Positions 1 through 8,947 are shown, counted from the stretch's first letter. The stretch: DNA of 64,000 nucleotides from JAIVJZ01 sp035296385 (GCA_035296385.1 DATHBB010000293.1:10115-74114), one strand, 5' to 3'. Notes: generated by a model from the sequence alone, not told the origin. Program-made: numbers and translations.

Positions 1-654
1 GCCGTTGATCACGTCGAGGAACGAATAGGGGAACGGGTCGATGCCCTGATCGCGCATGAACATCGTATTGAACCAGACCCAGATGACGACGAAGACGAGG
101 GTGGCGCCGATGAACTGCCAACTACCGCCGAAGGACGAGACGTTGTCGGCCAGACGGTCGGCCAGCGTCATGCGCGCCGCGTCCTCTTCGTTGACGTTGC
201 GCGAGACGCGTTGGCGCAGCATTTCGTCCGTGCGCCGCAGGCGTTCGGAGATGGCGCTCACCATCTCCAGCGCCACGTCGGGGTTTTCGCGGACGAAGCT
301 GAGGAAGTCTGCGCGCGCGAGCACGGCGAGTGTCGCCTGCTCGACGACGGCGGCGTTGGCCGAGCGTGGCTTGCCGTCGATGATCGCCATCTCGCCGAAG
401 AAGTCGCCGTCGCCGAGTTCCGCTAGCGTCAACTTCTCGCCCTCGCCGTCGTGTATGTAGATGCGCACGCGCCCGCCCTCGATCAGGTAGAGCGCGTCGC
501 CCGGGTCGTCCAACTTGAACAGCAGCGTGCCCGCCGGAACTTCGCGCACACGCATCAAATCGCGCAACACGCGCGCCGCCTTGTCGTCCAACGAAGCGAA
601 CAGCGGCACGGAACGCAAAGACTCAATCGTCATCACCTGCGAAGCGTTAGCCAT
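1..654 (-). CDS. cyclic nucleotide-binding domain / DUF1003 membrane protein (partial)
   Basis: The gene starts at 654 and runs off the left edge of the window (218 codons visible). Residues about 10-130 form a cNMP-binding beta-roll, with GGRVRIYIHD and the phosphate-cassette region GDFFGEMAIIDGKPRSA. A short linker (RLRRTDEMLRQRV) leads to the start of a DUF1003-type membrane domain with a hydrophobic stretch GATLVFVVIWVWF and the following FPYSFLDV. The family is a membrane sensor of unknown output; ligand binding is inferred from the fold. A GGAG lies a few bases before the ATG and supports the start. The C-terminal half of the membrane domain is outside the window. A family A inverted repeat separates it from the next gene. 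Confidence 0.8.
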   Translation of the reverse strand, partial: MANASQVMTIESLRSVPLFASLDDKAARVLRDLMRVREVPAGTLLFKLDDPGDALYLIEGGRVRIYIHDGEGEKLTLAELGDGDFFGEMAIIDGKPRSANAAVVEQATLAVLARADFLSFVRENPDVALEMVSAISERLRRTDEMLRQRVSRNVNEEDAARMTLADRLADNVSSFGGSWQFIGATLVFVVIWVWFNTMFMRDQGIDPFPYSFLDVING

Positions 655-677
655 GATTTTCATCTCCGGTGGAACTA

Positions 678-760
678 AATGATGAACTAGGAACGCGGAA
701 CGATGAACTAAAAGCAGTTGTCTTTTACTTCATCGTTCCGCGTTCCTACTTCATCGTTTC
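678..760. repeat. heptad inverted repeat, family A copy 1
   Basis: The arms are about 33 bp and built of degenerate heptamers (GATGAAC TAGGAAC GCGGAAC GATGAAC). They are separated by a short loop that reads AAAGACAAC on the minus strand. The right arm supplies the last four codons (E-T-M-K) and the TAG stop of the ABC ATPase gene at 746. Confidence 0.9.
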
Positions 761-1432
761 CACTCTTCCGTCTTTCATCTGAATGGTGCGGTCTGCGAAT
801 TGTGCGGCGAGGTCGCGGTCGTGTGTGACCATGATAACGGTCAGCTTGTCGTGCGAAACCATCTCGCTGAGGAGCGAGAGGAGTTCGCGTGCGCGGGTCG
901 AGTCGAGGTTGCCGGTCGGTTCGTCTGCGAGGAGCACGCGCGGGCGGTTGGCGAGCGCGCGCGCGATGGCGACGCGCTGCTGCTCGCCGCCCGAAAGCTC
1001 CGACGGGCGATGGTCTCGCCGCTCGCCGAGTCCGACGCGCTCCAGCAGTTCGCCCGCGCGTGTCTCCCTCTCGCGCCCGACGAGACCGCCGAAGGCGAGC
1101 GCGAGTTCGACGTTTTCGGCGGCGGTCATCGTCGTGATGAGGTTGAAATTCTGAAAGATCATCCCGACCGAACGCCTGCGGTAGCGCGCCATCTCGCGCT
1201 TCGTGAAGGGCGCGAGCGAGCGCCCGTCGAAGACCACCTCGCCCGCCGTCGGATGGTCCAGCCCGCCGATCAAATTCAGCAGCGTTGACTTTCCCGAACC
1301 CGACGTGCCGAGCAACGCCACAAACTCGCCTTCCTCGACCGACACCGACACGCGATCAAGCGCCACCACAGTCGTCGTGCCCATCTGGTAATGCTTTGAA
1401 ACTTCGTGCGTCTCGATCAGAGAATGGTTCAT
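746..1432 (-). CDS. ABC transporter ATP-binding protein, MacB/LolD type
   Basis: The 228-residue ATPase has the length and motifs of the MacB/LolD (FtsE-like) subfamily. Walker A is GTSGSGKST (residues 42-50), the signature is LSGGEQQRVAIARAL, Walker B is VLLADEPTGNLD and the H-loop lies in VTHDRD. Such subunits power FtsX/MacB-type permeases for lipoprotein release, peptide or drug export. No permease gene is adjacent on the left; the partner could lie elsewhere. The last four residues and the stop come from an intergenic repeat (678-760), and the start codon lies eight bases from another (1440-1562) with no visible Shine-Dalgarno. The substrate cannot be inferred. Confidence 0.9.
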   Translation of the reverse strand: MNHSLIETHEVSKHYQMGTTTVVALDRVSVSVEEGEFVALLGTSGSGKSTLLNLIGGLDHPTAGEVVFDGRSLAPFTKREMARYRRRSVGMIFQNFNLITTMTAAENVELALAFGGLVGRERETRAGELLERVGLGERRDHRPSELSGGEQQRVAIARALANRPRVLLADEPTGNLDSTRARELLSLLSEMVSHDKLTVIMVTHDRDLAAQFADRTIQMKDGRVETMK

Positions 1433-1439
1433 ACGAAAT

Positions 1440-1562
1440 AACTGTCAGTTGTCAGTAGTCAGTTGTCCGTTGCATGTGGCTTTCCAAGAGAGTTGCTACA
1501 GACGAAGTTGAGCAACTTACGACAGACAAAGAACAACTGACAACGGACGACTGACAACTGAT
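1440..1562. repeat. heptad inverted repeat, family B copy 1
   Basis: The arms are heptamers of the type CAGTTGT/CAGTAGT/CCGTTG, repeated inverted on the other side. The central core (TGCATGTGGC through GTTGAGCAAC) is related to the cores of the copies at 34188 and 48028. It lies between the nuoI terminator and the ABC gene start. Confidence 0.9.
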
Positions 1563-1569
1563 CAATCAA

Positions 1570-1603
1570 AAGCCGTCGCGTGCCAGATAACACGCGACGG
1601 CTT
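1570..1603 (-). terminator. intrinsic terminator after nuoI
   Basis: A perfect 13-bp stem (AAGCCGTCGCGTG / CACGCGACGGCTT) closes an 8-nt loop. On the minus strand it is followed by a short T-run. It lies about 60 nt past the nuoI stop. Confidence 0.75.
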
Positions 1604-1665
1604 AAAAATTCAAGTCGCCCCTCAACTCAAACAACCCACTACCGGCCACGGACAACAGCCAAATT

Positions 1666-2187
1666 TTAGACCTCTTTGTACTCCGAATCGACATCTTCGT
1701 CGGCGAAGGCGACGCGATAGTTGAGCGACTGTTTCTGTTTCGTGATGAGCAGGTCGTCTTTGGTCTTCAACAAGTCGGCGCGGTTATAGACGGATAGTTC
1801 GAAGTTGTAGCCGTGCGTGATGGCGTCTTTCGGGCACGCTTCGACGCAGTAGCCGCAGAAGATGCAGCGCCCGTAGTCTATGTTGTAGACCTCCGCGAAT
1901 CGCTCGTCCACGCCTGTGCGCTCTTCGGGCGCGCGGGGGTCGTCCGCCGCGATGATGTAGATGCAATCGGACGGGCAGGCCGCCGCGCAGAGGAAACAGG
2001 CGACGCACTTTTCGCGCCCGAGTTCGTCCACGTGCAAGAGGTGCTGACCGCGATAGCGCGGCTGCATCGTGACAGGCTCGTCCGGGTACTGCACCGTCCA
2101 CTTCTCCTTCGGGATATAGGAGAAGGTCACGCTCATCCCCTTGATGATCGCCTTCGTGTTCTCGATGACATCGCTGATGATGGACAT
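1666..2187 (-). CDS. nuoI: NADH-quinone oxidoreductase subunit I
   Basis: NuoI is the 8-iron ferredoxin-like subunit of complex I that carries two 4Fe-4S clusters (N6a/N6b) toward the membrane arm. Two ferredoxin motifs are complete: CVACFLCAAACPSDC and CIFCGYCVEACPKD. The 173-residue length fits the family. The start has a good Shine-Dalgarno (CACGAGG) formed at the edge of the adjacent repeat. No other nuo gene is visible: it lies alone between ndk and a strong terminator, so complex I would be assembled from a dispersed gene set. Confidence 0.92.
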   Translation of the reverse strand: MSIISDVIENTKAIIKGMSVTFSYIPKEKWTVQYPDEPVTMQPRYRGQHLLHVDELGREKCVACFLCAAACPSDCIYIIAADDPRAPEERTGVDERFAEVYNIDYGRCIFCGYCVEACPKDAITHGYNFELSVYNRADLLKTKDDLLITKQKQSLNYRVAFADEDVDSEYKEV

Positions 2188-2196
2188 GGGAAACCT

Positions 2197-2272
2197 CGTG
2201 AATCGTGAATCGTGAATCGTGAATAGAAGAAGACGGTTTTTATCTATTCACGATTTACGATTCACGATTTAC
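2197..2272. repeat. heptad inverted repeat, family D copy 1
   Basis: Four consecutive GTGAATC-type heptamers are followed by a loop with GAAGACGG and the inverted arm. The TAG stop of ndk (2274-2272) sits at its right edge, and its left edge contributes to the nuoI ribosome-binding site. Confidence 0.9.
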
Positions 2273-2700
2273 TAAATCAATTCCAGTTGACTGAAGAAAT
2301 AACCGATCTCGATGCGCGCGTTCTCTTCGGAGTCGGAGCCGTGGACGGCGTTCTCGCCGATGGAAGTGGCAAACTCTTTGCGGAGCGTGCCCTCGTCGGC
2401 TTTGGCCGGGTCGGTCGCGCCCATCAGATCGCGCCAGGCCTTGACCGCCCCCGCTTTCTCCAACGCCATCACGACGCACGGCGCGCTCGACATGAACTCC
2501 GTCAACTCGCCGAAGAACGGGCGCTCGCGATGCACCGCGTAGAAGCCTTCCGCCTCTTTGCGCGTCATGTGGATCAACTTCATCCCGCGCAGTTTGAAAC
2601 CGCCGTCCGTGATCCGCTGAATGATGCTGCCCGCACGCCCGTTGCGCACCGCGTCGGGTTTGATGATTCCGAAAGTGAGATTACCTGCCTGTTCTGCCAT
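2272..2700 (-). CDS. ndk: nucleoside diphosphate kinase
   Basis: Ndk transfers the gamma-phosphate from ATP to NDPs through a phosphohistidine. The 142-residue protein has the family N-terminus (TFGIIKPDAV), the RPFFGELTEFM segment and the active-site NAVHGSDS with the catalytic His. Length and motifs match typical bacterial Ndk. A GAGG lies six bases before the ATG. The stop codon coincides with the border of the family D repeat, and nuoI follows downstream, so the two genes are probably cotranscribed through that hairpin. Confidence 0.95.
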   Translation of the reverse strand: MAEQAGNLTFGIIKPDAVRNGRAGSIIQRITDGGFKLRGMKLIHMTRKEAEGFYAVHRERPFFGELTEFMSSAPCVVMALEKAGAVKAWRDLMGATDPAKADEGTLRKEFATSIGENAVHGSDSEENARIEIGYFFSQLELI

Positions 2701-2716
2701 TATTTTCCTCGCCTAT

Positions 2717-3154
2717 TTATTCGATGATTATTTTGTGCTTCTTCCTTGCTCTGCTTTTCGATTTATCCTCGACGCTAATCGAATATCTGCACCCGTCTCC
2801 TGTTTCCGGTAGTTCCAAAACAAAATCTAAAGACATTTTGCCGTGCGTGGAATCGACGACTCTGAACCTCGCCACTTGAGAAGAGCAAAAATGGGGCGCG
2901 CTGGCTTTAATATTGTAGAGTCCCAACGGAAGGTTGAATTTATAAATGCCCTCTTCATCGGTTGTTGCTTCGTAACTTTTTCCGCCAGCGCCATAAGCAA
3001 CCACGCTCACTCTATCAACTATTACCGCACCGTTAATATCGTAAACCACTCCCGTCAAAACCATCGCCGGTTCGCCGGATTGAAGCGCGCTACTACTTTG
3101 GGCGAAGGCGCTAACCGTCAACACGATTAGAGAGATTAGCAGAAGCCGTCTCAT
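2717..3154 (-). CDS. secreted protein with carboxypeptidase-regulatory-like domain
   Basis: The 145-residue protein has a short signal peptide (LLLISLIVLTVSAFAQS) and then a beta-sandwich resembling the carboxypeptidase-D regulatory/CarboxypepD_reg family: VLTGVVYDINGAVI, EATTDEEGIYKFNLPLG and YNIKASAPHF. Such domains are common in Acidobacteriota and Bacteroidota surface proteins. The C-terminus is basic (KSKSRARKKHK). It has lower GC than its neighbours. It ends only 17 bases before ndk begins and may be cotranscribed with it. No enzymatic motif is visible; the function is unknown. Confidence 0.75.
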   Translation of the reverse strand: MRRLLLISLIVLTVSAFAQSSSALQSGEPAMVLTGVVYDINGAVIVDRVSVVAYGAGGKSYEATTDEEGIYKFNLPLGLYNIKASAPHFCSSQVARFRVVDSTHGKMSLDFVLELPETGDGCRYSISVEDKSKSRARKKHKIIIE

Positions 3155-3238
3155 AAATTATTGCTTAAACGCTCCTGATGTTTCATTTTAGCCCGCCGTC
3201 AATGCGGCGCGCATGATGCGATGTTTTAGAAATAGAGC

Positions 3239-4123
3239 TTACGCGGTTGCCGTCGCGCCTAAAGCGTCGCGCATGGCCGTGCCGATGTCGGCGGGCGAGT
3301 GGACGACGCGGATGCCGGCGGCTTCGAGCGCGGACATCTTCTCGGCGGCGGTGCCTTTGCCGCCCGCGATGATCGCGCCCGCGTGCCCCATGCGTCGTCC
3401 GGGCGGCGCGGTCTGTCCGGCGATGAAGGCAACGATGGGTTTTGTGACGTGCTCTCTGGCGTAGGCGGCGGCTTCCTCTTCCGCCGTGCCGCCGATCTCG
3501 CCGATCATGACGATGCCGTGCGTGTCGGGGTCGGCCTCGAAGAGCGCGAGCGCGTCCGTGTGCGTCGTGCCGATGACGGGGTCGCCGCCGATGCCGATGG
3601 CGGTTGACTGACCCAGGCCGAGCGCCGTCAACTGCCCGACCGCTTCATACGTCAGCGTCCCCGAACGCGAGACGACGCCGACGTTGCCCTCGCGGTGTAT
3701 GTGGCCGGGCATGATGCCGATCTTGCACTTGCCGGGCGAGATGATGCCCGGGCAGTTCGGCCCGATGAGCCGCGTGCCCTTGCCTTCGAGGAAACGCTTC
3801 ACGCCGATCATGTCGAGCGCGGGGATGCCTTCGGTGATGCAGACGACGAGCGGCATTCCGGCGTCGGCGGCTTCGATGATGGCATCGGCGGCAAACGGCG
3901 GCGGCACGTAGATGATCGAGACGTTCGCGCCCGCCTCGCGGACGGCCTCCGCGACGGTGTTGAAGACGGGGATGCCTTCGTGCGTCGTCCCGCCCTTGCC
4001 GGGTGTGACGCCGCCGACGACGTTCGTGCCGTACTCGACCATCTGCTTCGTGTGGAAACTGCCCTCTTTGCCCGTGATGCCCTGCACGACGAGGCGCGTG
4101 TTTTTATCGACCAGAACGCTCAA
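3239..4123 (-). CDS. sucD: succinate-CoA ligase subunit alpha
   Basis: SucD carries the phosphohistidine of the TCA-cycle succinyl-CoA synthetase. Visible are the CoA-binding Rossmann start (NTRLVVQGITGKEG), IGPNCPGIISPG and the active-site GHAGAIIAGGKG with the phosphorylated His. I chose the TTG at 4123: it is preceded by GAGGGAG at good spacing and gives 294 residues, the usual family length, beginning LSVLVDKNTRLVV. An upstream ATG at 4168 would add 15 atypical residues. The beta subunit sucC lies 5.4 kb upstream on the same strand, not adjacent as is usual. Confidence 0.93.
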   Translation of the reverse strand: MSVLVDKNTRLVVQGITGKEGSFHTKQMVEYGTNVVGGVTPGKGGTTHEGIPVFNTVAEAVREAGANVSIIYVPPPFAADAIIEAADAGMPLVVCITEGIPALDMIGVKRFLEGKGTRLIGPNCPGIISPGKCKIGIMPGHIHREGNVGVVSRSGTLTYEAVGQLTALGLGQSTAIGIGGDPVIGTTHTDALALFEADPDTHGIVMIGEIGGTAEEEAAAYAREHVTKPIVAFIAGQTAPPGRRMGHAGAIIAGGKGTAAEKMSALEAAGIRVVHSPADIGTAMRDALGATATA

Positions 4124-4255
4124 AGTTTTCGCTCCCTCATTTTGTTGACCGAACGGACGGGCGGCCATCTACCGGGCAGGCCGTGCCCGCCCGAACATCA
4201 CCGAACGCCCGCAAATATTTGAATGGCTTGCCTGTAAAAAAGAAGGGGCAGTATA

Positions 4256-4297
4256 GCAAGGCGCGCGACACGCTGTACAGCGTGTCGCGCGCCTTGC
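4256..4297. terminator. 42-bp perfect palindrome
   Basis: The two 21-bp halves (GCAAGGCGCGCGACACGCTG... and its exact complement) meet with no spacer. It lies about 35 nt past the stop of the large secreted protein. On the minus strand a CTTCTTTTTT tract follows about 12 nt later, so a terminator role is likely, but a dyad binding site is possible. Confidence 0.7.
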
Positions 4298-4332
4298 CCT
4301 ATCGTGCGCGGCGTCGAACGACGCGCAGGGTG

Positions 4333-6666
4333 CTATTTCTTCGTCGCGTCCGGCGAAGACTGTTTCCTCTGTGCGCCGCGCGGCGTGCCGGCAGCTCCGG
4401 CGGGCGGGGCGGGCGGCAGAGCCTCGACGTTGACGAGGAAGCGGAATGAGCCGTTCTGCATCACGCCCAGACGGAACTCGACATCATAAGGCACGTTCGG
4501 CTTGAGCGGCTGCGCCAGAGTGATATTTGCCGAGAGCGTGGAGTTGAGTCCTCCGCCATTCGGCTGCGTCGGCGCGGGGCTGCTCACTTCTTCCAGCGTC
4601 AGCCCGTGCAGGAAAATATCCCCTGACAGCCTGCTCTGCACCGTCACGTCCACAGACGAGAGAGCGCGCAGGTCAGCCAAACCCGCCGTCTGCGGTGTGC
4701 CCGCCGTCACATCCACCAGACGGAAGCGCAGCCGCGTGACATCAACGCCCGACGTGTTCCTGAAACGGCGACGAATCAAGAGCGTGCCGAAGGCGGCGTT
4801 CTGTGGGTTGGCTCCCTCAGCCGTGCGCACGCGCGCGCAGGCGGTCGTCGCCGCGCCGAAGCCCGCGCAGAGCGGATCGACGAGTTGCCCTTTGATGACG
4901 GCGTTGCGTTGCGTGGGGCTCGTTAAGTTCTCCGGCCCCGGCGCGCCGAGCAGCGGTGCTCTCGTGTCGCCGAGCAACTCTTCGGTGGCGACGAAATCGA
5001 AGTCGGCCAGATTGTTGTCCGTGTCCTGCGGACGCCCGCTCGTCATGCGGCGCACGAAGCTGTGCTGGAGCGGGACGTTGACGCCTGTGGAGGGTTGAAG
5101 CGGCGTCGTCTCGGCGAAGATGGGCGAGGCGGTGAAGCCGACGGCGTCGAGCCGCTCGGTGGTCGTCAGGAACAGCAGCGGGTTGGCCGTGCGGAAGAGC
5201 GCGACGCCGCCGTTATCGGGAATGTCGACGTTGTAGCCGCCGTCTTCGATGGCGGTCGTCGCCGCGCTCCCGTCGTTGCCCGCAGGATAGAGGCCGAGGC
5301 TGTAGCCGAGGGAGTTGACTACGAGGTAGTGGCCGCGCGCGGGGATGCGCGTGCCGACGGGGATGACGTGCTTCGGAGTCGTCGGCGCGTCGGACGAAAC
5401 AATCGCCCACCCGTCAGGGTTGATGTCGGGGAGCGGAGAGGAATCGCGGACGATCATCTCCTCGTCCGTGTTGTTGTAAATCTCTATGAACTCGTCGTTG
5501 GCAGAGTCCGCGCCCGCGCCGCGCAGGCGGAACTCGGAGATGATGATCTGCCCGACGGTGGGCGCGCCGTCGTCGTTGAGAATAGTGCCCGTGCCCTGCC
5601 CGTCGGCGACGGTTGCGCCGGAGACGTTTGTGATGTTGACGAAGAACGTTTCGTTCGGCTCAACGTTCGTGTCGCCGTTGACCATGACGTTGAACAGATA
5701 CTCGGTCTGATTTTCGGGAATCGTCGCGCCGGTCGCGCTGTTCGGCTCGTAGTCGTTGTCGGCGTCGGTCGCCGTGCCGTCCTGCGTGGCGATGTTGAAG
5801 GTGACGCCGCCTGCGGGCGCGGGCGCGTCGAGCGAGACGCGGAAGGCGAACTGAGTTGTGCCCGCGTTACCTTCGGCCTGCGCTACATCGGAGACGGAAA
5901 TCCCCGGGTTGACGGTAATGCTGACGGTGGCCTCAGCGGAGTCAACTATCCCGTCGTTGACTTTGAACTTGAAGGAGTCGGGGCCGATGTAGTTGGGGGC
6001 AGGCGTGTAGATAACCTCACGCGTGCAGGTCGTCATGGAGCTGCCGGGGGGCGTGCAGCCGGTGTCCACAGGCTCGTCGAGCGTGCCGTGGGCGGGCTGT
6101 TGGGTGACGATGATATCAAGGTTTTGGTCGTCGGCGTCGGTGCCCATCAGGGTGATCGTGACGGGTGTGTTCTTTTTCGTCGTCACGGGGTTGGGCGTGG
6201 CCGAAGCGACGGGGGCGCTGTTGACCGTGTACGACCAGTTGAAGCCGGTGAAGCCGTAGTCGCTGCCCACCTCATTGCGCGTGAAAAGTTGGTACTGAAC
6301 GGTCGTTCCGGTGAGATGCCCCGGAATATCCGCGCGCCAGTTCGCGCCGGGAAATCCCGTGTCGTCGAACGTGCCGAGCACCTTCGTGAACGTGTTGCCG
6401 ATCCGGTACTCGACACCCGCCGTCTCGCCGAACGCCGTGTCGCTGTTCATCCAGATGCGGACGGTCTGCAAGTTGGTCGGGTTCTGCGGCACTTGCGCGA
6501 CGCGCGTGCGGAATGTCGCGGCCTGCGCGGTGCGAGTCCCGAACAGCGGCAGGCCGACGGGCAAGGCAGCGACCGTCAGCGCGAGCAGACCGGCAACCCA
6601 AAGTTTGCGAAGCGCAGACGACTTAACGACGGACAGGGCAAGGCGGCGGGCGAGGTTGTTACGCAT
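4333..6666 (-). CDS. large secreted Calx-beta / lamin-tail-domain protein
   Basis: This is a 777-residue extracellular protein. The start at 6666 (MRNNLARRLAL) has AGGAG eight bases upstream and opens a long signal peptide ending near TRTAQAA. Next come an N-terminal beta domain (about 45-150), a cadherin/Ig-like tandem domain (APVASATPNPVTTKKNTPVT through YTPAPNYIGPDSFKFKVNDG), a Calx-beta domain (VSDVAQAEGNAGTTQFAFRV through NETFFVNITN, with GTGTILNDDG), and a lamin-tail-like domain (GQIIISEFRLRG, NDEFIEIYNN). The C-terminal third is unrecognised. Calx-beta domains bind calcium and lamin-tail domains are found in secreted proteins, so a cell-surface or matrix role is inferred. The C-terminus is rich in Pro/Ala. 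Confidence 0.85.
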   Translation of the reverse strand: MRNNLARRLALSVVKSSALRKLWVAGLLALTVAALPVGLPLFGTRTAQAATFRTRVAQVPQNPTNLQTVRIWMNSDTAFGETAGVEYRIGNTFTKVLGTFDDTGFPGANWRADIPGHLTGTTVQYQLFTRNEVGSDYGFTGFNWSYTVNSAPVASATPNPVTTKKNTPVTITLMGTDADDQNLDIIVTQQPAHGTLDEPVDTGCTPPGSSMTTCTREVIYTPAPNYIGPDSFKFKVNDGIVDSAEATVSITVNPGISVSDVAQAEGNAGTTQFAFRVSLDAPAPAGGVTFNIATQDGTATDADNDYEPNSATGATIPENQTEYLFNVMVNGDTNVEPNETFFVNITNVSGATVADGQGTGTILNDDGAPTVGQIIISEFRLRGAGADSANDEFIEIYNNTDEEMIVRDSSPLPDINPDGWAIVSSDAPTTPKHVIPVGTRIPARGHYLVVNSLGYSLGLYPAGNDGSAATTAIEDGGYNVDIPDNGGVALFRTANPLLFLTTTERLDAVGFTASPIFAETTPLQPSTGVNVPLQHSFVRRMTSGRPQDTDNNLADFDFVATEELLGDTRAPLLGAPGPENLTSPTQRNAVIKGQLVDPLCAGFGAATTACARVRTAEGANPQNAAFGTLLIRRRFRNTSGVDVTRLRFRLVDVTAGTPQTAGLADLRALSSVDVTVQSRLSGDIFLHGLTLEEVSSPAPTQPNGGGLNSTLSANITLAQPLKPNVPYDVEFRLGVMQNGSFRFLVNVEALPPAPPAGAAGTPRGAQRKQSSPDATKK

Positions 6667-6879
6667 AAATATTTCTCCTGAATGTTTGATATTGAGGAGA
6701 CGCCGGGCAGACGTTCCGACCGACAAGTTTGTTAAGGGACGGCGATTTGCCGAAATGATTCCGGAGGGGGGTTTCGGAGCCGAGTTTATTTTGTACCGGC
6801 GCAGATTAAAACATACCTCGCGCGACGGTGGCAAACGTGCGTAACACGCGCTAAATCCGCGTCCGGCGCAGGCAGAATT

Positions 6880-8283
6880 CTAGTCGAGTTCTACGTGCTC
6901 GCCGTACTCCGGCGCGTCAACGCGCCAGCCGAATTTTTGCCGTATGTGTTCGGCCATCGCCGCCGCCGCTTTGGGTTCGCCGTGCGTGGTGAAGGAGCGG
7001 CGCGGGGCTGCGGGCATGCCTTCGAGCCATTTGAGGACTTCGGCGTAGTCGGCGTGCGCGGAGAAGCCGCCGATGCGTTCCTTGCGGCAACGCACGGGGA
7101 TCATGTTCTTGAAGATGCTGACTTCGCGCGCGCCGTCCTGAATTCTCCTGCCGAGCGTCCCGGCGGCCTGATAGCCGACGAAGATGATGGTTGATTTTTC
7201 GTCCGGCAAAAATCGCTGCGCGTGGTGCATGACGCGCCCGCCCGTCATCATGCCCGACGCTGAGATGATGATGCGCGTGCCGCGCTCGTCGTTCAGGCGT
7301 TTCGACTCGTCGCGCGAAGAGGCCGTGACCATCGAATGCGTGCGCAGGGGGTGACGTTGCTGCCGGAGGATGCTCGCGTAGTCTTCGTCCTGCTCTTCGG
7401 TGCGGTTACTGTAAACCTGCGTCGCGGCGGCGGCCATCGGCGAATCCACGCGGACGGGGAGGACGGGGATGCGTTTTTCGTCTTCGAGTTCGCGTATGAG
7501 ATAGATCAACTCCTGCGTGCGACCGATGGCGAAGGCCGGGATGAGCACGACGCCGCCGCGCGCGTGTGTCTCGTTGATGATGCGCGCGAGTTCGGTTTTG
7601 GGGTCGGCGGGGTCGTGCAGGCGGTCGCCGTAAGTTGATTCGACGAGCATGTAGTCGCACGCGGGCGGAGAGGCCGGATCGCGTATGATCACCTGGTCGT
7701 AGTGGCCGAGGTCGCCCGAGAAAAGGACGCTGCGACCCGCGCCGTCTGCGCCCGCGCCCTCTATTTCGACGAGCACGAGGCTCGCGCCGAGAATGTGACC
7801 GGCGATGCGAAAGCCCGCGCGTATGCCCGGCGCGACTTCCGCGGACTCGCCCGTGTTCGGGAGCGGCTTCAATCTCTTGAGCGTCTCGCGCGCGTCCTCT
7901 TCGGTGTAGAGCGGGAGCGCGGGCGCGTGGCGCGAGAGGTTGTGGCGGTTGCGATAGGCGGCGTCCTCTTCCTGCAAGCGCGCGGAATCGGGGAGCATGA
8001 TTTTCAGGAGGTCGCCTGTGCCGCGTGAACAATAAACCGCCCCACGGAAGCCGAGCGCGACGAGGCGCGGCAGGTAGCCCGTGTGGTCTATGTGCGCGTG
8101 AGTGATGAGCACGGCGTCGAGGCTCGTGGGGTCGAAGGGCGGGTCTTGCCAGTTGCGCTCGCGCAGTTCTCTGAAACCCTGAAACAGCCCGCAGTCAACG
8201 AGCACGCGCCCCCGCTCACCTTCGATCAAATACTTCGAGCCGGTCACAGTGCCGACTCCGCCCCAGAAAGAAAGTGTCGCCAT
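6880..8283 (-). CDS. metallo-beta-lactamase / beta-CASP RNA-processing nuclease
   Basis: The 467-residue protein has the MBL motifs THAHIDHTG (motif 2, Zn ligands), a His in GHILGASLV, an Asp in SGDLGHYD, and the beta-CASP blocks (ESTYGDRLH, IPAFAIGRTQELIYLI, GFSAHADYAEV, THGEPKAA). This combination is the CPSF73/YSH1-like exonuclease/endonuclease group acting on RNA. It probably serves in mRNA or rRNA maturation; the substrate is not determinable. It lies alone between the secreted protein and a small lipoprotein-like gene, with a GGGAAA-rich leader before its ATG. Confidence 0.9.
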   Translation of the reverse strand: MATLSFWGGVGTVTGSKYLIEGERGRVLVDCGLFQGFRELRERNWQDPPFDPTSLDAVLITHAHIDHTGYLPRLVALGFRGAVYCSRGTGDLLKIMLPDSARLQEEDAAYRNRHNLSRHAPALPLYTEEDARETLKRLKPLPNTGESAEVAPGIRAGFRIAGHILGASLVLVEIEGAGADGAGRSVLFSGDLGHYDQVIIRDPASPPACDYMLVESTYGDRLHDPADPKTELARIINETHARGGVVLIPAFAIGRTQELIYLIRELEDEKRIPVLPVRVDSPMAAAATQVYSNRTEEQDEDYASILRQQRHPLRTHSMVTASSRDESKRLNDERGTRIIISASGMMTGGRVMHHAQRFLPDEKSTIIFVGYQAAGTLGRRIQDGAREVSIFKNMIPVRCRKERIGGFSAHADYAEVLKWLEGMPAAPRRSFTTHGEPKAAAAMAEHIRQKFGWRVDAPEYGEHVELD

Positions 8284-8367
8284 CTATTTTTCCCATCCGT
8301 CCGCCCGCACGAGCCTTTGCTGAACCAGCGACGCGCTGCGTTTCAATAAGCAAGGTAAACGCTTCGA

Positions 8368-8868
8368 CTATTTTTTGGAGATGTCCAACGTCACCGTGTA
8401 GTCTTTGGCGGCGCGTTGTTGGCCGTCAACGGGGTAAGGATCGACGCTGACGAGTTTGAGTTTGTAGTTGCCGTAATTGGCAGTTTGACCGTCAGGGGAG
8501 TCTCTGGGGTTGAGATCGAGTTCGACCTTGACCGGCTTGCTTTTGGCCTTCGTCACGTGCAGGAGGACACGCACAGTGCCCGCCCAGATGCAGTTCACGC
8601 CTTTCGGGCAACGCGAGTCTTCCGGCACGGAGACGAACTTGATCTTGAAATTGTGGCCGGGCACTGTAACGTCCTGCCCGTAACGAATCACCACGCTCCG
8701 GTTCACGCCCGTGCTCGCGATCACGTCCGAGCCCTCGATCTTGTCATCTGTAGTATGCATAATCGGTGTACTCTGCGTTGTCTGCGTACTCTTCGTAATC
8801 TTCTTTGTCTGCGCCCCACAGGATAGCGACGCCAACAGACACAGCGTTATAATATTCAGCATTATCAT
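8368..8868 (-). CDS. small exported protein with PEDSRCP-GVNCIWAG motif
   Basis: This is an exported protein of about 166 residues. The N-terminus (MIMLNIITLCLLASLSCGAQ) looks like a short signal with a Cys at a near-lipobox position, so a lipoprotein is possible, although the residues before Cys are not canonical. The mature part carries the conserved block PEDSRCPKGVNCIWAG, seen in many uncharacterised exported proteins, followed by a beta-rich region. The start is uncertain: 8868 and 8862 both open the signal, and 8922 would add 18 basic residues. The function is unknown. Confidence 0.7.
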   Translation of the reverse strand: MIMLNIITLCLLASLSCGAQTKKITKSTQTTQSTPIMHTTDDKIEGSDVIASTGVNRSVVIRYGQDVTVPGHNFKIKFVSVPEDSRCPKGVNCIWAGTVRVLLHVTKAKSKPVKVELDLNPRDSPDGQTANYGNYKLKLVSVDPYPVDGQQRAAKDYTVTLDISKK

Positions 8869-8947
8869 CTTCAAATCTCGACTTTCAGGAAAACTCGCAC
8901 GCCTCGACGCGCGTTCGGTCATATACTTTGATCGCCAAACGCCCCGA

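Noticed and set aside
5062..6681. A 539-codon plus-strand open frame
   Set aside because: It lies wholly opposite the large Calx-beta/lamin-tail gene; its product is Val/Arg/Gly-rich with no domain, as expected for the antisense frame of GC-rich coding DNA.
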